A stretch of 50,702 nucleotides of DNA, taken from NCBI GenBank assembly GCA_947624625.1, contig CANQLD010000005.1, forward strand, positions 1 through 50,702, in the 5' to 3' direction. The translations under genes and the position numbers were made by a program. Numbering within the stretch: position 1 is the stretch's first letter; every line of letters begins with the position of its first letter. The DNA comes from an uncultured Clostridia bacterium (GTDB taxonomy: Bacteria > Bacillota > Clostridia > TANB77 > CAG-465). Of the stretch, positions 29,095-38,468 are shown one piece after another. The notes under the pieces were generated by a model. It saw only the letters and a list, made by a program, of their open reading frames with translations, did no database searches and was not told where the DNA came from.

Positions 29095-29604
29095 TTAATT
29101 AATCTTTAATCTATCTCCAATATAATTATACTTTTCCTTAGGATATATATTTATTACCTCGCCTGTATTTTCACTTATAACATATATTAAATCACCCTTG
29201 TTTACACTATCATATAAAGAGGAACTTACTTGTGCTACAACTCCATCTTTTTGTAGTACTAATTCATAAAAACGATGACCTTTATCGTCTATATATTCTT
29301 TGTCTATTTTCTTGTCAAGTATACTAGTTTCATATACATACCAATTTCCACTTTTTAACCACTTAATAATATCTTTACCTACTTTTTTAAATATAATATT
29401 CATTGTTCCTATTACTAATGCAGTAATTACTCCAAAGGCTATTACTGGTATTATACTATTAGAAGTAATAGACGCATATATTCCAATATCGAGTATTATA
29501 ATTGCAAATACTAAAAGTACTATTCTTAATATATTGTATCTTAGTAACTCCCTTTTACCATATTTTACTATCATATCGTCTGTTAAATCTATCACAATTA
29601 TCAC
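29095..29604 (-). CDS. Small two-helix membrane protein of unknown function
   Basis: 169 aa with two transmembrane segments (about 27-46 and 50-70) followed by a cytoplasmic or external domain rich in beta strands. It starts at a GTG that overlaps the stop of the previous gene by 4 nt (GTGA), so translation is coupled. Its last residues, YPKEKYNYIGDRL, resemble the end of the neighbour (YSLKEYEYIGNKM), so the two are diverged paralogues. No family is recognised. Confidence 0.7.
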   Translation of the reverse strand: MIIVIDLTDDMIVKYGKRELLRYNILRIVLLVFAIIILDIGIYASITSNSIIPVIAFGVITALVIGTMNIIFKKVGKDIIKWLKSGNWYVYETSILDKKIDKEYIDDKGHRFYELVLQKDGVVAQVSSSLYDSVNKGDLIYVISENTGEVINIYPKEKYNYIGDRLKIN

Positions 29605-30173
29605 TCCATTTTATTTCCTATATATTCATATTCTTTTAAAGAATATATCTTTAACACATTTTGTGACTTAAGCAAAATATACTTATAACTACCTATATCA
29701 GGTGAAACTTCTTCTTTATTATTTATATCTATAATTAGATAATATTCATCCTTTATATTTGCATTTAAATATGTTGTATAATCAACTAATGCATAATAAT
29801 CTGTATCCTTAAATTTCAAATAATATATAGTATCACCAAATTCATTTTCACTTAAAACATAATTTTTTTCATCAACAATATCTTTGTTTACTCTCCATTT
29901 AACTTTACTTAAATTTGACATCACATTGTTTCTATAAATTATAATTGGCATTAAAATACTAAATATAATAAATATTATTAAACTTATAATCTTCGCAATA
30001 ATTCTATATTTATCTATATCAAAAGAGTAAATATAATTTGGAAATAATTCAGAAAAAAAGCCAAAAATAAATACAGTAGTTCCTAAAATAAAAAATATAA
30101 ACATAGGTGGAATAAACACTTTGTTTAATTTAGAAAGACTTTTTTGAATATATATATCATTAATTTTTTTCAT
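29601..30173 (-). CDS. Membrane protein paralogous to the next gene
   Basis: 190 aa, two transmembrane segments (about 20-40 and 60-82) and a C-terminal soluble domain. It follows the rplQ terminator and is coupled to 29095-29604. It has the same topology and C-terminal signature as that gene. Unrecognised; possibly a pair forming one complex. Confidence 0.7.
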   Translation of the reverse strand: MKKINDIYIQKSLSKLNKVFIPPMFIFFILGTTVFIFGFFSELFPNYIYSFDIDKYRIIAKIISLIIFIIFSILMPIIIYRNNVMSNLSKVKWRVNKDIVDEKNYVLSENEFGDTIYYLKFKDTDYYALVDYTTYLNANIKDEYYLIIDINNKEEVSPDIGSYKYILLKSQNVLKIYSLKEYEYIGNKME

Positions 30174-30210
30174 TATATCACCTAACTATACAATTTTAAT
30201 AATAACATAA

Positions 30211-30250
30211 AGAAAAAAATAGTGCAAGTATCCACACTTTGCACTATTTT
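30211..30250 (-). terminator. Terminator of the infA-to-rplQ operon
   Basis: AAAATAGTGCAA/TTGCACTATTTT, a 12-bp stem with an 11-nt loop, then more T residues on the minus strand, 5 bp after the rplQ stop. Confidence 0.9.
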
Positions 30251-30254
30251 CATA

Positions 30255-30776
30255 CTATATTAATTCTATAATAGCCATTTCAGCTCCGTCGCCTTTTCTA
30301 GCTACTAACTTAACTATTCTTGTATATCCACCTTTTGCTTCATACTTAGGTGCTATTTCATTAAATAGTTTTTCTGTTAAATCTACTGTTTTACCATCAA
30401 AATCTTTAATTTTATTTAATGTTTTAAACATTTTTCTTCTTGCAGCAAGTTTAGATGGCTTGTCAACATTAACTTTTTCAGTTACTACTTCTCTTACTAT
30501 AACTTCATATTTATTTCCATTTTTAGAAGTTTTAGTTTCTTTAACTTTTTTACCATTTTTATCAACTTTAGCTCTTGAAACTTTTTTCTCTTTAGTTTCA
30601 AAATTATCTTTTTCTTTTATAGCTAAATCAATCAAACTATCTGCTATTGGCTTAACTTCTTTTGCCCTTGCTAAAGTAGTTTCAATTTTACCGTTTAAAA
30701 TTAAAGATGAAACTAAATTATTAAGCATTGCATTTCTGTGAGAAGTTGTTCTTGAAAGTTTTCTTGTTCCTGGCAT
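30255..30776 (-). CDS. rplQ: Ribosomal protein L17 (long form)
   Basis: 50S subunit protein, 173 aa against about 115-120 in most bacteria. The N-terminal MPGTRKLSRTTSHRNAMLNNLVSSL and C-terminal GGYTRIVKLVARKGDGAEMAIIEL are standard. The extra length is a Lys-rich insert at about residues 63-115, after the helix ending AIKEKDNF. Last gene of the operon. Confidence 0.97.
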   Translation of the reverse strand: MPGTRKLSRTTSHRNAMLNNLVSSLILNGKIETTLARAKEVKPIADSLIDLAIKEKDNFETKEKKVSRAKVDKNGKKVKETKTSKNGNKYEVIVREVVTEKVNVDKPSKLAARRKMFKTLNKIKDFDGKTVDLTEKLFNEIAPKYEAKGGYTRIVKLVARKGDGAEMAIIELI

Positions 30777-30797
30777 CTTGTTTTTCCTCCTTTTAAT

Positions 30798-31748
30798 CTA
30801 GTCTTCTTTCTTTTTAAATTCTAGTCCTAATTCTTTTATTTTATTTATTACTTCTTCTAATGATTTCTTACCTAAATTTCTAACTTTAATCATATCTTGT
30901 TCAGATTTATTAACAATATCTGCTACTGTATGAATACCAGCTCTTTTTAAGCAGTTATATGATCTAACTGAGAAATCTAAATCTTCAATTGCTGTTTCAA
31001 GAAGTTTATCTTTCATAGATAATTCCTTCTTTGACATAATTGACATTGTCTTAGCAATTTCTGATAAATCAATAAATAATTCTAAATGCTCGTTAAGTAT
31101 TTTAGCAGCCATACTTAAAGCTTGATATGGTTCAATTACTCCGTTAGTCCAAATTTCCATTGTTAGGCTATCATAATCTGCATCTTGACCAACTCTTGTT
31201 TTTCCAACTTCAAAGCTTACTTTCTTAACAGGTGTAAATATTGAATCTATTGGTAAAACATTTATGTCTAAGCCATCAGTGTTTACTTTATCGCTAGGCA
31301 TATATCCTCTACCTTTTATAGCTGTCATGTCAATATTAAGTTTTGCATCTTCATCAAGATAAGCTATATGCAAATCTCCATTTACAACACTCATTGATGG
31401 ATCTGCACAAACAATATCGCTAGCTTTGATTTCGCAAGGTCCTTTTGCTTTTATTGATAATTTTTTATCATCCATATCATCAGATTTTAAACATACTTGT
31501 TTTAAATTAAGTATTAAATCTGTAACATCTTCACTAACTCCTGGTATTGTAGAAAATTCATGAGTTATTCCGTCAATTTTTATAGTATTAATTGCATATC
31601 CAGGTAAAGAAGAAAGTAAAATTCTTCTTAATGAATTACCAAGTGTAATTCCAAATCCTCTCTCTAAAGGTTTAACCTCGAATCTTGCATAATATGTGTC
31701 TACATCTACCTCAACACATTTTATTTCTGGTCTTTGCATTTCAATCAT
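30798..31748 (-). CDS. rpoA: RNA polymerase alpha subunit
   Basis: 316 aa. The N-terminal domain (RFEVKPLERGFGITLGNSLRRILLSSLPG) drives dimerisation and polymerase assembly; the C-terminal domain (SVRSYNCLKRAGIHTVADIVNKSE) contacts UP elements and activators. AGGAGG precedes the ATG. Normal length. Confidence 0.98.
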   Translation of the reverse strand: MIEMQRPEIKCVEVDVDTYYARFEVKPLERGFGITLGNSLRRILLSSLPGYAINTIKIDGITHEFSTIPGVSEDVTDLILNLKQVCLKSDDMDDKKLSIKAKGPCEIKASDIVCADPSMSVVNGDLHIAYLDEDAKLNIDMTAIKGRGYMPSDKVNTDGLDINVLPIDSIFTPVKKVSFEVGKTRVGQDADYDSLTMEIWTNGVIEPYQALSMAAKILNEHLELFIDLSEIAKTMSIMSKKELSMKDKLLETAIEDLDFSVRSYNCLKRAGIHTVADIVNKSEQDMIKVRNLGKKSLEEVINKIKELGLEFKKKED

Positions 31749-31812
31749 TTTTTATCCTCCTTCTAATACGCTCTGATTACACGTATTATATAACTAAAAT
31801 AAATGATTTTAA

Positions 31813-32442
31813 CTAATTTTTAGAATATAACTCAACTATCAAGTTTTCTTGAACTTCTAAATCAACATCTTCTCTAACAGGTTTTCTTAAAACTTTTGCA
31901 GTTAAATTCTTTTTATCAAACTCAAGCCAAGATGGTATTGCTTTTAATTTATTTGCTTCTAAAACAGCTACTACTGTTTTATTATCTTTCTTTGAATCTC
32001 TAACTTTTATAACATCACCAACTTTACAAATAAAAGATGGAATATTTACTTTTCTACCATTTACTTCAAGCATTCCATAGCCAACTAATTGTCTTGCTTC
32101 TGCTCTTGATGTACCAACACCCATTCTATATGCTACATTATCAAGTCTTAACTCTAATTGTTCAAAAAGAACATCTGAAGTTATTCCTTCACGTCTAAAT
32201 GCTTCATCATAGTATTTTCTAAATTGAGTTTCTGAAACTCTATAATAATTCTTTGCTCTTTGTTTTGCTCTAAGTTGAAGTCCGTACTCAGATAGTTTGG
32301 CTCTTGATTTACCGTGTTGTCCTGGAGCATAAGATCTTCTATCAATAGCACATTTATTTGAATTACATCTTTCACCTTTTAAGAAAAGTTTTATACCTTC
32401 TCTTCTGCATTTTTTACATACTGCGTCTGTATATCTTGCCAT
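31813..32442 (-). CDS. rpsD: Ribosomal protein S4 (zinc-binding form)
   Basis: 209-aa 30S protein that starts assembly on 16S rRNA. Four cysteines in the first 31 residues (CKKC and CNSNKC) show the zinc-containing form. The S4 domain is ELRLDNVAYRMG. Placing rpsD between rpsK and rpoA is a Clostridia feature; Bacilli keep it elsewhere. Confidence 0.97.
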   Translation of the reverse strand: MARYTDAVCKKCRREGIKLFLKGERCNSNKCAIDRRSYAPGQHGKSRAKLSEYGLQLRAKQRAKNYYRVSETQFRKYYDEAFRREGITSDVLFEQLELRLDNVAYRMGVGTSRAEARQLVGYGMLEVNGRKVNIPSFICKVGDVIKVRDSKKDNKTVVAVLEANKLKAIPSWLEFDKKNLTAKVLRKPVREDVDLEVQENLIVELYSKN

Positions 32443-32460
32443 TTCCTATTTACACCCCCA

Positions 32461-32853
32461 CTATATTCTTCTTCTCTTTGGTGGTCTACAACCATTATGT
32501 GGGATTGGAGTAACATCTTTAATCATATTTATTTCCAATCCTGCAGCTTGAAGTGATCTTATTGCTGCTTCTCTACCTGCTCCAGGCCCTTTAACATAAA
32601 CTTCAACACTTTTTAAACCGTGCTCTTTAGCTGCATTAGCTGCTGCTTCTGCTGCTTGACCTGCAGCAAAAGGAGTACTTTTTCTTGAACCCTTAAATCC
32701 AACTCCACCAGCACTAGCCCAAGATAGTACATTACCTTGTGAATCTGTCATTGTAACAATAGTATTATTAAATGTAGATTGAATATGAGCTGCACCAGTT
32801 GATACATTCTTTTTTACTTTTTTTCTTGTAACTACTTTTTTCTTTGCTGCCAT
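32461..32853 (-). CDS. rpsK: Ribosomal protein S11
   Basis: 130-aa 30S platform protein with [36 protein letters not shown] and the terminal [12 protein letters not shown]. It starts 2 bp after rpsM. Confidence 0.98.
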   Translation of the reverse strand: MAAKKKVVTRKKVKKNVSTGAAHIQSTFNNTIVTMTDSQGNVLSWASAGGVGFKGSRKSTPFAAGQAAEAAANAAKEHGLKSVEVYVKGPGAGREAAIRSLQAAGLEINMIKDVTPIPHNGCRPPKRRRI

Positions 32854-32855
32854 TT

Positions 32856-33227
32856 TTATACTCCTTTCTTACCTGCTATAGGTTTTGCTTTACCTTTTCT
32901 TGTTCTGGCATTAGTTTTTGTTCTTTGTCCACGAACTGGTAATCTTCTTTTATGTCTTTGTCCTCTATAGCAATTAATTTCCATTAATCTCTTAATATTT
33001 AGAGCAGTTTCTTTACGAAGATCGCCTTCAACAGTATAATCTCTTTCTATTATTGTTCTTATTTTTGCTTCATCATCTTCAGTAAAATCTTTTACTCTTT
33101 TAGTTGGTTCAATACCTGCTTCAGCAAGTATTTTTCTTGATGCAGAACGACCTATACCATATATTGCAGTTAGTCCTATTTCTGCTACTTTGTTTTTTGG
33201 TAAATCTACTCCGACTATACGTGCCAT
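32856..33227 (-). CDS. rpsM: Ribosomal protein S13
   Basis: 123-aa 30S head protein: [51 protein letters not shown]. The basic C-terminal tail is complete. Confidence 0.98.
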   Translation of the reverse strand: MARIVGVDLPKNKVAEIGLTAIYGIGRSASRKILAEAGIEPTKRVKDFTEDDEAKIRTIIERDYTVEGDLRKETALNIKRLMEINCYRGQRHKRRLPVRGQRTKTNARTRKGKAKPIAGKKGV

Positions 33228-33246
33228 TTACTCTTACACCCCCACA

Positions 33247-33360
33247 TTAACCTTGTCTTTGTTTGTGCTTTGGATTTTCACAAATAACGCGAACTACGCC
33301 ATTTCTTCTAATAACTTTGCACTTTTCACAAATTTTCTTTACAGATGGTCTTACTTTCAT
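33247..33360 (-). CDS. rpmJ: Ribosomal protein L36 (zinc form)
   Basis: 37-aa 50S protein: [14 protein letters not shown] then a second Cys and His near the end, giving the CxxC...C...H zinc site. AAGGAGG lies upstream of the ATG. It reads one CGC arginine, so this CGN codon is decoded normally. Confidence 0.97.
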   Translation of the reverse strand: MKVRPSVKKICEKCKVIRRNGVVRVICENPKHKQRQG

Positions 33361-33438
33361 TTTAAATCCTCCTTAAAAGTTTTGTTAATTAAATTTAACA
33401 AAAGTAAGTATTATATATAATAAACATCAAAACTAAAA

Positions 33439-33466
33439 TAAAAGGAAATAGGCTTCATTCCTTTTA
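33439..33466 (-). terminator. Hairpin between infA and rpmJ
   Basis: TAAAAGGAA/TTCCTTTTA, 9 bp, followed by TTTTAG on the minus strand. It may partly terminate transcripts after infA or set the infA to rpmJ ratio. Confidence 0.5.
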
Positions 33467-33518
33467 CAGCCGCTTCAGTTTAATGCTTATTGCAAATTAA
33501 TTATATGTATTAAGAATA

Positions 33519-33737
33519 TTATTTTGCTCTCCAAGTTATTCTACCTTTTGTTAAATCATATGTAGATAACTCAAGTTTTACCTTATCGCCTGGTAAAATT
33601 TTAATATAATGCATTCTAAGTTTTCCAGATATATGTGCTAATACTTCATGCCCATTTTCAAGTTTTACCTTAAAATTAGCATTAGGTAAAGCTTCTGTAA
33701 CTACACCTTCAACTTCAATAACATCATCTTTTGCCAT
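33519..33737 (-). CDS. infA: Translation initiation factor IF-1
   Basis: 72-aa OB-fold protein that occupies the 30S A site at initiation: [46 protein letters not shown]. First gene of its transcript here. In most Firmicutes it directly follows map; in this window about 14 kb separates them. Confidence 0.97.
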   Translation of the reverse strand: MAKDDVIEVEGVVTEALPNANFKVKLENGHEVLAHISGKLRMHYIKILPGDKVKLELSTYDLTKGRITWRAK

Positions 33738-33768
33738 GTAGAATTCCTCCTATTACATATTGCATAAA

Positions 33769-33796
33769 AGCACCCTAGCTTTTTCAATTTGGTGCT
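33769..33796 (-). promoter_or_regulatory. Hairpin in the infA leader
   Basis: AGCACC/GGTGCT stem in the 5' leader followed by TTTT. It could be a weak attenuator or a ribosomal-protein control element; nothing identifies a ligand. Confidence 0.35.
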
Positions 33797-33809
33797 AATT
33801 AACAAATAC

Positions 33810-33838
33810 ATTATAACAAATTTATGTTAAACTGTCAA
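33810..33838 (-). promoter_or_regulatory. Consensus promoter of the infA operon
   Basis: On the minus strand TTGACA, 17 bp, TATAAT, a full sigma-A consensus, about 70 bp before infA. Confidence 0.88.
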
Positions 33839-33861
33839 CAGAAATAATGAAATTTATAGAA

Positions 33862-33888
33862 AAAAACTTGCAAAATAAGCAAGTTTTT
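33862..33888 (-). terminator. Terminator of the 35217-33908 unit
   Basis: AAAAACTTGC/GCAAGTTTTT with a 7-nt loop and extra T residues on the minus strand, immediately before the infA promoter. It insulates the ribosomal operon from the upstream cluster. Confidence 0.88.
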
Positions 33889-33907
33889 AAATCATAATTA
33901 TTTATTT

Positions 33908-34135
33908 TTATTTATTGATATAGTAGTCTATTATTTTAAGAAAATTTTTGTCTGTTTCATCACACATTTCTAAAAGATTCTTACTTTTAGTGAAATCATC
34001 TTGTAATAGTTCAGTATTTGAATTAACATCAAAAAAATTTATTAAATTACTTGGAAGTTTATCTCTATCATCCTGTGATAATCTATTAATTATATAATTT
34101 ACTTTAGTAATAGAATATTCATAGTTCTTATCCAT
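33908..34135 (-). CDS. Small hypothetical protein
   Basis: 75 aa, acidic and helical, no membrane segment: a NYIINRLSQDDRDKLPSNLINFFDVN-like N-terminal half and a short Lys/Asp-rich end. Its ATG overlaps the previous stop by one base (TAATG), so it is translationally coupled. Not recognised. Confidence 0.65.
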   Translation of the reverse strand: MDKNYEYSITKVNYIINRLSQDDRDKLPSNLINFFDVNSNTELLQDDFTKSKNLLEMCDETDKNFLKIIDYYINK

Positions 34136-35217
34136 TATTGATCCCTCAAAGTTCTCTCTGATGTACTATCTGAACTATTACTATTATTTTCCTTTTCTTT
34201 ATCATTTACAGTACTATCAATAGCAGAATTAAACATACCTGCTGCATCTCTTAAACTAACATCTTGAGTAGCCTCTCTAATTGAACTTGAACCAATTATT
34301 AAGTCCTCCTCAAATGAAGGCTTTGAGTCATTTTTTTCTTCTTTTTTTTCATCTGCTGGTTCTTCAGCTTTTTCATCTTTTTTATCTTCTTTTGAAGTAT
34401 CAGGAGATACGAAGTTAATAATTGGGCCTTGTACTTCCTCTTCTGTTTCTTCTTTTTTCTCTTCTTCTTTTACTTCATCTTTTTCTTCTGTCTTACTTTC
34501 TTCTTTTGGAGTTTCAGAAGATTCAAAATTAATAATTGGGCCTTGCACTTCTTCTACTTCTTCATTTTTTTCTTCCTTCACTGGCTCTTTATTTTCTGAA
34601 GTTTCTTTAGCTTTTGGAGTAGGAGTTGCTACACCATTACACAAATCTAGTAAATCTTGATATGCAATTTCTTCTTTTAAACTTACATCTAGTTCCCCAT
34701 TATTTTGTTTTATTTTTTCCTTTAACTGTTCTTCCCATTTTTCACAAGCACTTTTTGCAAGTATTGTTACATCAAAATCTTTATTAAAGAATATATTATT
34801 AAGTTTTTCTTCAAAATTTAATTCTTCATTATTTGCTAATTTTGTGTCTATTTCTTGTTTTTTAGTTGTAGCAGAATTAATATATGTAGATATAGCCGCA
34901 ACATCAAATTCTCCTTTATCTATATTGTTATACATTTCAAAAAATGCCATTAAAGATTCGTATGCTTTTAAATCAGTTTTAGAAAACTCAAAGCTATCTT
35001 TGCTCTTTGCTAATACATCATAAAATTTTGTAATATCTTTTTTATCTGCATACTTGATAAAGTCTCCAAGATATCCTACTAAATTTAATCTACCTTGAGT
35101 AACATCTCTTTTTCCTAAACAATAATTTATGTACATTTCTAGAATTTTTTTTGCTTCATCTACATTTAAAATACTAATTATTCTTCCACTTTCATTATCA
35201 ATAATTTTTTTCATCAT
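34135..35217 (-). CDS. Acidic protein with duplicated Glu/Lys linker
   Basis: 360 aa, no signal peptide or membrane helix. Residues 1-200 look helical and globular. Residues about 205-310 are extremely rich in Glu and Lys and contain two copies of a block, EEVQGPIINFESSETPKEESK and EEVQGPIINFVSPDTSKEDKK in part, about 42 aa apart. The ATG pair at 35217/35214 follows AGAGGTGGT; either can be used. Unrecognised; the linker suggests a scaffold or adaptor. Confidence 0.65.
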   Translation of the reverse strand: MMKKIIDNESGRIISILNVDEAKKILEMYINYCLGKRDVTQGRLNLVGYLGDFIKYADKKDITKFYDVLAKSKDSFEFSKTDLKAYESLMAFFEMYNNIDKGEFDVAAISTYINSATTKKQEIDTKLANNEELNFEEKLNNIFFNKDFDVTILAKSACEKWEEQLKEKIKQNNGELDVSLKEEIAYQDLLDLCNGVATPTPKAKETSENKEPVKEEKNEEVEEVQGPIINFESSETPKEESKTEEKDEVKEEEKKEETEEEVQGPIINFVSPDTSKEDKKDEKAEEPADEKKEEKNDSKPSFEEDLIIGSSSIREATQDVSLRDAAGMFNSAIDSTVNDKEKENNSNSSDSTSERTLRDQ

Positions 35218-35239
35218 ACCACCTCTTCATTATTTAATA

Positions 35240-35268
35240 ATTTTATAACAAAAAGAAAAAAATTACAA
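35240..35268 (-). promoter_or_regulatory. Promoter of the 35217-33908 unit
   Basis: On the minus strand TTGTAA, 17 bp, TAAAAT, about 20 bp before the gene. Confidence 0.55.
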
Positions 35269-35311
35269 TATGTTTTATGTTAAAATTTAAATATTTTTTT
35301 ATGGTAAAAAG

Positions 35312-35347
35312 TCGAAAAAAGGCATACACACATATGTATACCTTTTT
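35312..35347 (-). terminator. Terminator of the MoxR/VWA operon
   Basis: AAAAGGTATAC/GTATGCCTTTT stem (one G-T pair) with T residues after it on the minus strand, 15 bp beyond the stop at 35363. Confidence 0.83.
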
Positions 35348-35362
35348 ATTTTCTATTTAAAA

Positions 35363-36286
35363 TTATTTTTCTTCTATAGCTTTTTTTACAGCATTTGCAA
35401 CATCATTTAAATTCATATTAATATTACTTTGGATTCCTTTTACATTTCCACTATATTCAACTGTTTTTATAATAGAAGTTAGATTTTTTAATATATTTCT
35501 ATCATAATCATTATTTTGATTAATTACTTCTAGTATTGCACTATATTGTGAATTAAGACCTGCAACGGCTACAATTTCACGTTGTCCTGCTGCTTCTACT
35601 TCGCATAATATATATTCTACACCATCTATTGTTTCAAGTTTAGAATCAGTAACATTTGGACTATATGCAGCCAAATTATTTTTAACATAAGTAGAAAGAT
35701 ATCCTTCATTTAATTTTAATTGGTCAAAAGCAATTTCTTGTACAACAACTTTAACAGCCCACGAATAACCATCACCAATTGTTAAAACATTATTTCCGTC
35801 ATATTGATAACCTAAATCATTTGGTATATATAGGTTAAAGCCTAAATAATTAACTTTATATGATGAGCTAGTGTTATTTGAAACTGGTGTTGTTGTAGTT
35901 GTACCACCTGAAGTTGAGCCACCTGAAGATGTTCCAGTTGATGTACCAGATGTTGTTGGTGCTAGTCCTTCAGAATCAGGAACTTTATTATTTGATAAAG
36001 ATAAATAGATCAAAAATCCTGCTACAGCAATTACAGCAACAATTATTAAAACAATTAAACATATAGTAAGTACACTTTTTCTTTCACCTGTACCATAATT
36101 ATTAGAACTTGTATATGTCTGTTGATAGCCACTTGGTGTCTGATTTACAGGTCTTTCATAGCTATAATTCATTTGTGCATTATTACTAGTTGCATTACCT
36201 CCTCCTACTTGTTGAACTGGCGCTCCACACTTTGGACAGAACGCATCATTTTGTGTTAAAATACTTCCACATTTTGGACAATTCAT
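35363..36286 (-). CDS. Zinc-ribbon membrane protein
   Basis: 307 aa. It opens with MNCPKCGSILTQNDAFCPKCG, a CxxC-CxxC zinc ribbon, then a Gly/Asn/Gln-rich linker, one transmembrane helix (about 72-97), a Ser/Thr/Gly linker and a C-terminal domain of about 160 aa. The ribbon should be cytoplasmic. The ATG at 36286 has a G6 ribosome site 7 nt upstream; the ATG at 36301 lies before that site. Last gene of the operon. Function unknown. Confidence 0.75.
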   Translation of the reverse strand: MNCPKCGSILTQNDAFCPKCGAPVQQVGGGNATSNNAQMNYSYERPVNQTPSGYQQTYTSSNNYGTGERKSVLTICLIVLIIVAVIAVAGFLIYLSLSNNKVPDSEGLAPTTSGTSTGTSSGGSTSGGTTTTTPVSNNTSSSYKVNYLGFNLYIPNDLGYQYDGNNVLTIGDGYSWAVKVVVQEIAFDQLKLNEGYLSTYVKNNLAAYSPNVTDSKLETIDGVEYILCEVEAAGQREIVAVAGLNSQYSAILEVINQNNDYDRNILKNLTSIIKTVEYSGNVKGIQSNINMNLNDVANAVKKAIEEK

Positions 36287-36334
36287 AATATTTCCCCCCA
36301 TTAATATTTTTTTTATTTAAACTATAATTTATAA

Positions 36335-36745
36335 TTAATTATAGTCTTCAACTTTTAACTCCGGATGAGCTTTTTTGTAATTATTCAAAAACTCTGAATC
36401 CGTATCTAATACTTCAATTTTAAAGTATCCATTTATATCTTTTAGTTTTGTTTCAAATACAGTTGCTTCTTCCATAAGCTGATCAATAGATTTGTATTCA
36501 GCTTCATCATAATATACAACCAATCCCTTTACTTGTTCATCTATAAAAGTGGATGCTTGATAGTTCCATACTTGTACTTGGTGTTTCTCTCCATTATAGT
36601 AAATATTACAATGGGCCGAAGCTTCTAAATTATTTTCCATTGAAAACTTTAATTCAAACTCTAGATATTCTTTAAATGTGTTTATATCTACTACATACAA
36701 AGAACCTTGATTCAGCTTTTCCATAAATTTCTTAAAAAACCCCAT
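36335..36745 (-). CDS. Hypothetical cytoplasmic protein
   Basis: 136 aa, no signal or membrane helix. The first 15 residues are basic and amphipathic (MGFFKKFMEKLNQGS), then an alpha/beta domain. The ATG at 36745 follows GGGGTG by 6 nt; a longer start at 36781 would overlap the previous gene. No family recognised. Its place in the operon suggests a link to the membrane proteins around it. Confidence 0.65.
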   Translation of the reverse strand: MGFFKKFMEKLNQGSLYVVDINTFKEYLEFELKFSMENNLEASAHCNIYYNGEKHQVQVWNYQASTFIDEQVKGLVVYYDEAEYKSIDQLMEEATVFETKLKDINGYFKIEVLDTDSEFLNNYKKAHPELKVEDYN

Positions 36746-36761
36746 AATTATCACCCCATTT

Positions 36762-38468
36762 CTATATAATTTTATTTTCAAAATTTGTTAACTTATTTAA
36801 CAATTCGTCTGTTATCTTATTTTCATTTCCATCAATTATAACAACCAAATACCTACTGTTTTGCAATTCATAAAATAGTACTTTTTCATTTGTATAATAT
36901 TTATGCTTTTGACCATTACTATCAGTCTTACTACTTAAGTTTGTATAACCTCTTTCATAGACTTGAAACTTTTTATCATTAATAGTAGTATCGTTAGTTT
37001 TCTTAAAATCACTATGACTACCTAAAGTTTTGTTTATTGACTTATCAAGTATATCAATCTCACTTTCTATATTAATTGATATTATTTTGTAGTTTACTTC
37101 ATATTTAGGTATTTTTACATCACTAAAATAGTCTGATACATAATGTCTTTCTTCATATGAGTTCAAATCTTTATCAACTTCTTTATAACCTTCTGGTAAT
37201 TTTAGAGTCATTTCTTCAGTTTGCTTACAAGTATAATCAGTAAACTGTTTTAATGTACCAATTAAAAAACCATTTTCATTTTCTATAGTGATATTACTTG
37301 CAATATTTTTAAAGTCTTTTATTTTTATCATATCTACTAATTCTTTAGGTATTCCAACGCCTTGTGATGAAAGCTTAACTATAAAAATATGATTTTGATT
37401 TAATTCAAATACAAGTTCTATATTTTCTGTAATTTCATTATTAGTTAAATAGCTATTTTTATATATATAACTTAAAGGCTTGTCCCCATATTTGTCTATT
37501 TTTTCATTTTCTTTGTTATATGAATTTAAATTGTAACTTGTATATATATTTGACGAATCATTTTTATCTAAATATTCATATAGATTTCGTTTTAAAATAC
37601 TAGTACTTAATTTTAAAGTAGCACCTTGCTTTATATCATTAAAACTATAATATCCATATCTACTATCGTAACTTGTTACTTTAAAATTATCTGGTATTAT
37701 ATAATTTACTAGAAAATTTGAAGATGCAATTTTCTCTTCTGTTGTTCCTTTTAGTTTGGCAATAATTCCTTCGTCACTTGTATAAGTTATTTCTTTAGTT
37801 TCAAGATTAATACTTGATGTTACATCATATTGCTCTTCTTTTAATACAAAATTATTAATAATCTCCTTTTGACTATCAAGCAATATATCAAAATATTCGA
37901 AAAGAGCCTCATATGTAAATATAACAACTTTATCACCTTGCTTATATAGATAAACTGCTACTTGACTTTCGTTACCTTCAAGAAGTATTTCATAGCCATC
38001 AATATTATTATCTGTAAGTTTTCTATTTTCTTTATATATTAGTTTATATTCTTTATTTTGCTCTTGTATATTATATAATAAACTATCAAATAATTCATTA
38101 ATTGATTTATATTTTTCTTCTTCGTCTAAATTTTTTATTTTTATATTAAATTCACTTTTACTTTTTTTATGCATTAAGCAAGCTTCTAAATCTTCTTTTT
38201 TTGTTGCTTTCCATGTATTATCATATTTAAGTAAATAATTAGCTGTATCAATAGTATTTATCTTATTTTTGTTTTCTATAAATACAAACAAAACCAATGT
38301 CAAAAGAGCAATAAAAACAATAACCAATGCTGAAATAAGTACTATTTTTGTTGTTTTATTTATTTCCTTTGTATTTTTACCTTTATTTTCTTTATTTTCT
38401 TTTTTTACATTATCTTTCTTACTAACTTTCTCTTTATTTACTTTTTTATTATTTAATGATTCTTTCAT
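36762..38468 (-). CDS. Single-pass membrane protein with large outer domain
   Basis: 568 aa. A very Lys/Asn-rich cytoplasmic N-terminus (about 1-40) precedes one transmembrane helix (about 43-66). The rest is outside and appears to hold repeated alpha/beta units of about 160 aa, with recurring YKSINELFDSLLYNI, DNNIDGYEILLEG and YEERHYVSDYF-type elements. Its ATG overlaps the previous stop (ATGA). Not recognised. Confidence 0.65.
   Translation of the reverse strand: MKESLNNKKVNKEKVSKKDNVKKENKENKGKNTKEINKTTKIVLISALVIVFIALLTLVLFVFIENKNKINTIDTANYLLKYDNTWKATKKEDLEACLMHKKSKSEFNIKIKNLDEEEKYKSINELFDSLLYNIQEQNKEYKLIYKENRKLTDNNIDGYEILLEGNESQVAVYLYKQGDKVVIFTYEALFEYFDILLDSQKEIINNFVLKEEQYDVTSSINLETKEITYTSDEGIIAKLKGTTEEKIASSNFLVNYIIPDNFKVTSYDSRYGYYSFNDIKQGATLKLSTSILKRNLYEYLDKNDSSNIYTSYNLNSYNKENEKIDKYGDKPLSYIYKNSYLTNNEITENIELVFELNQNHIFIVKLSSQGVGIPKELVDMIKIKDFKNIASNITIENENGFLIGTLKQFTDYTCKQTEEMTLKLPEGYKEVDKDLNSYEERHYVSDYFSDVKIPKYEVNYKIISINIESEIDILDKSINKTLGSHSDFKKTNDTTINDKKFQVYERGYTNLSSKTDSNGQKHKYYTNEKVLFYELQNSRYLVVIIDGNENKITDELLNKLTNFENKII

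Noticed and set aside
33247-33737. Riboswitch or protein-binding leader upstream of rpmJ/infA
   Set aside because: Only short hairpins are visible; nothing matches a known ribosomal leader motif.
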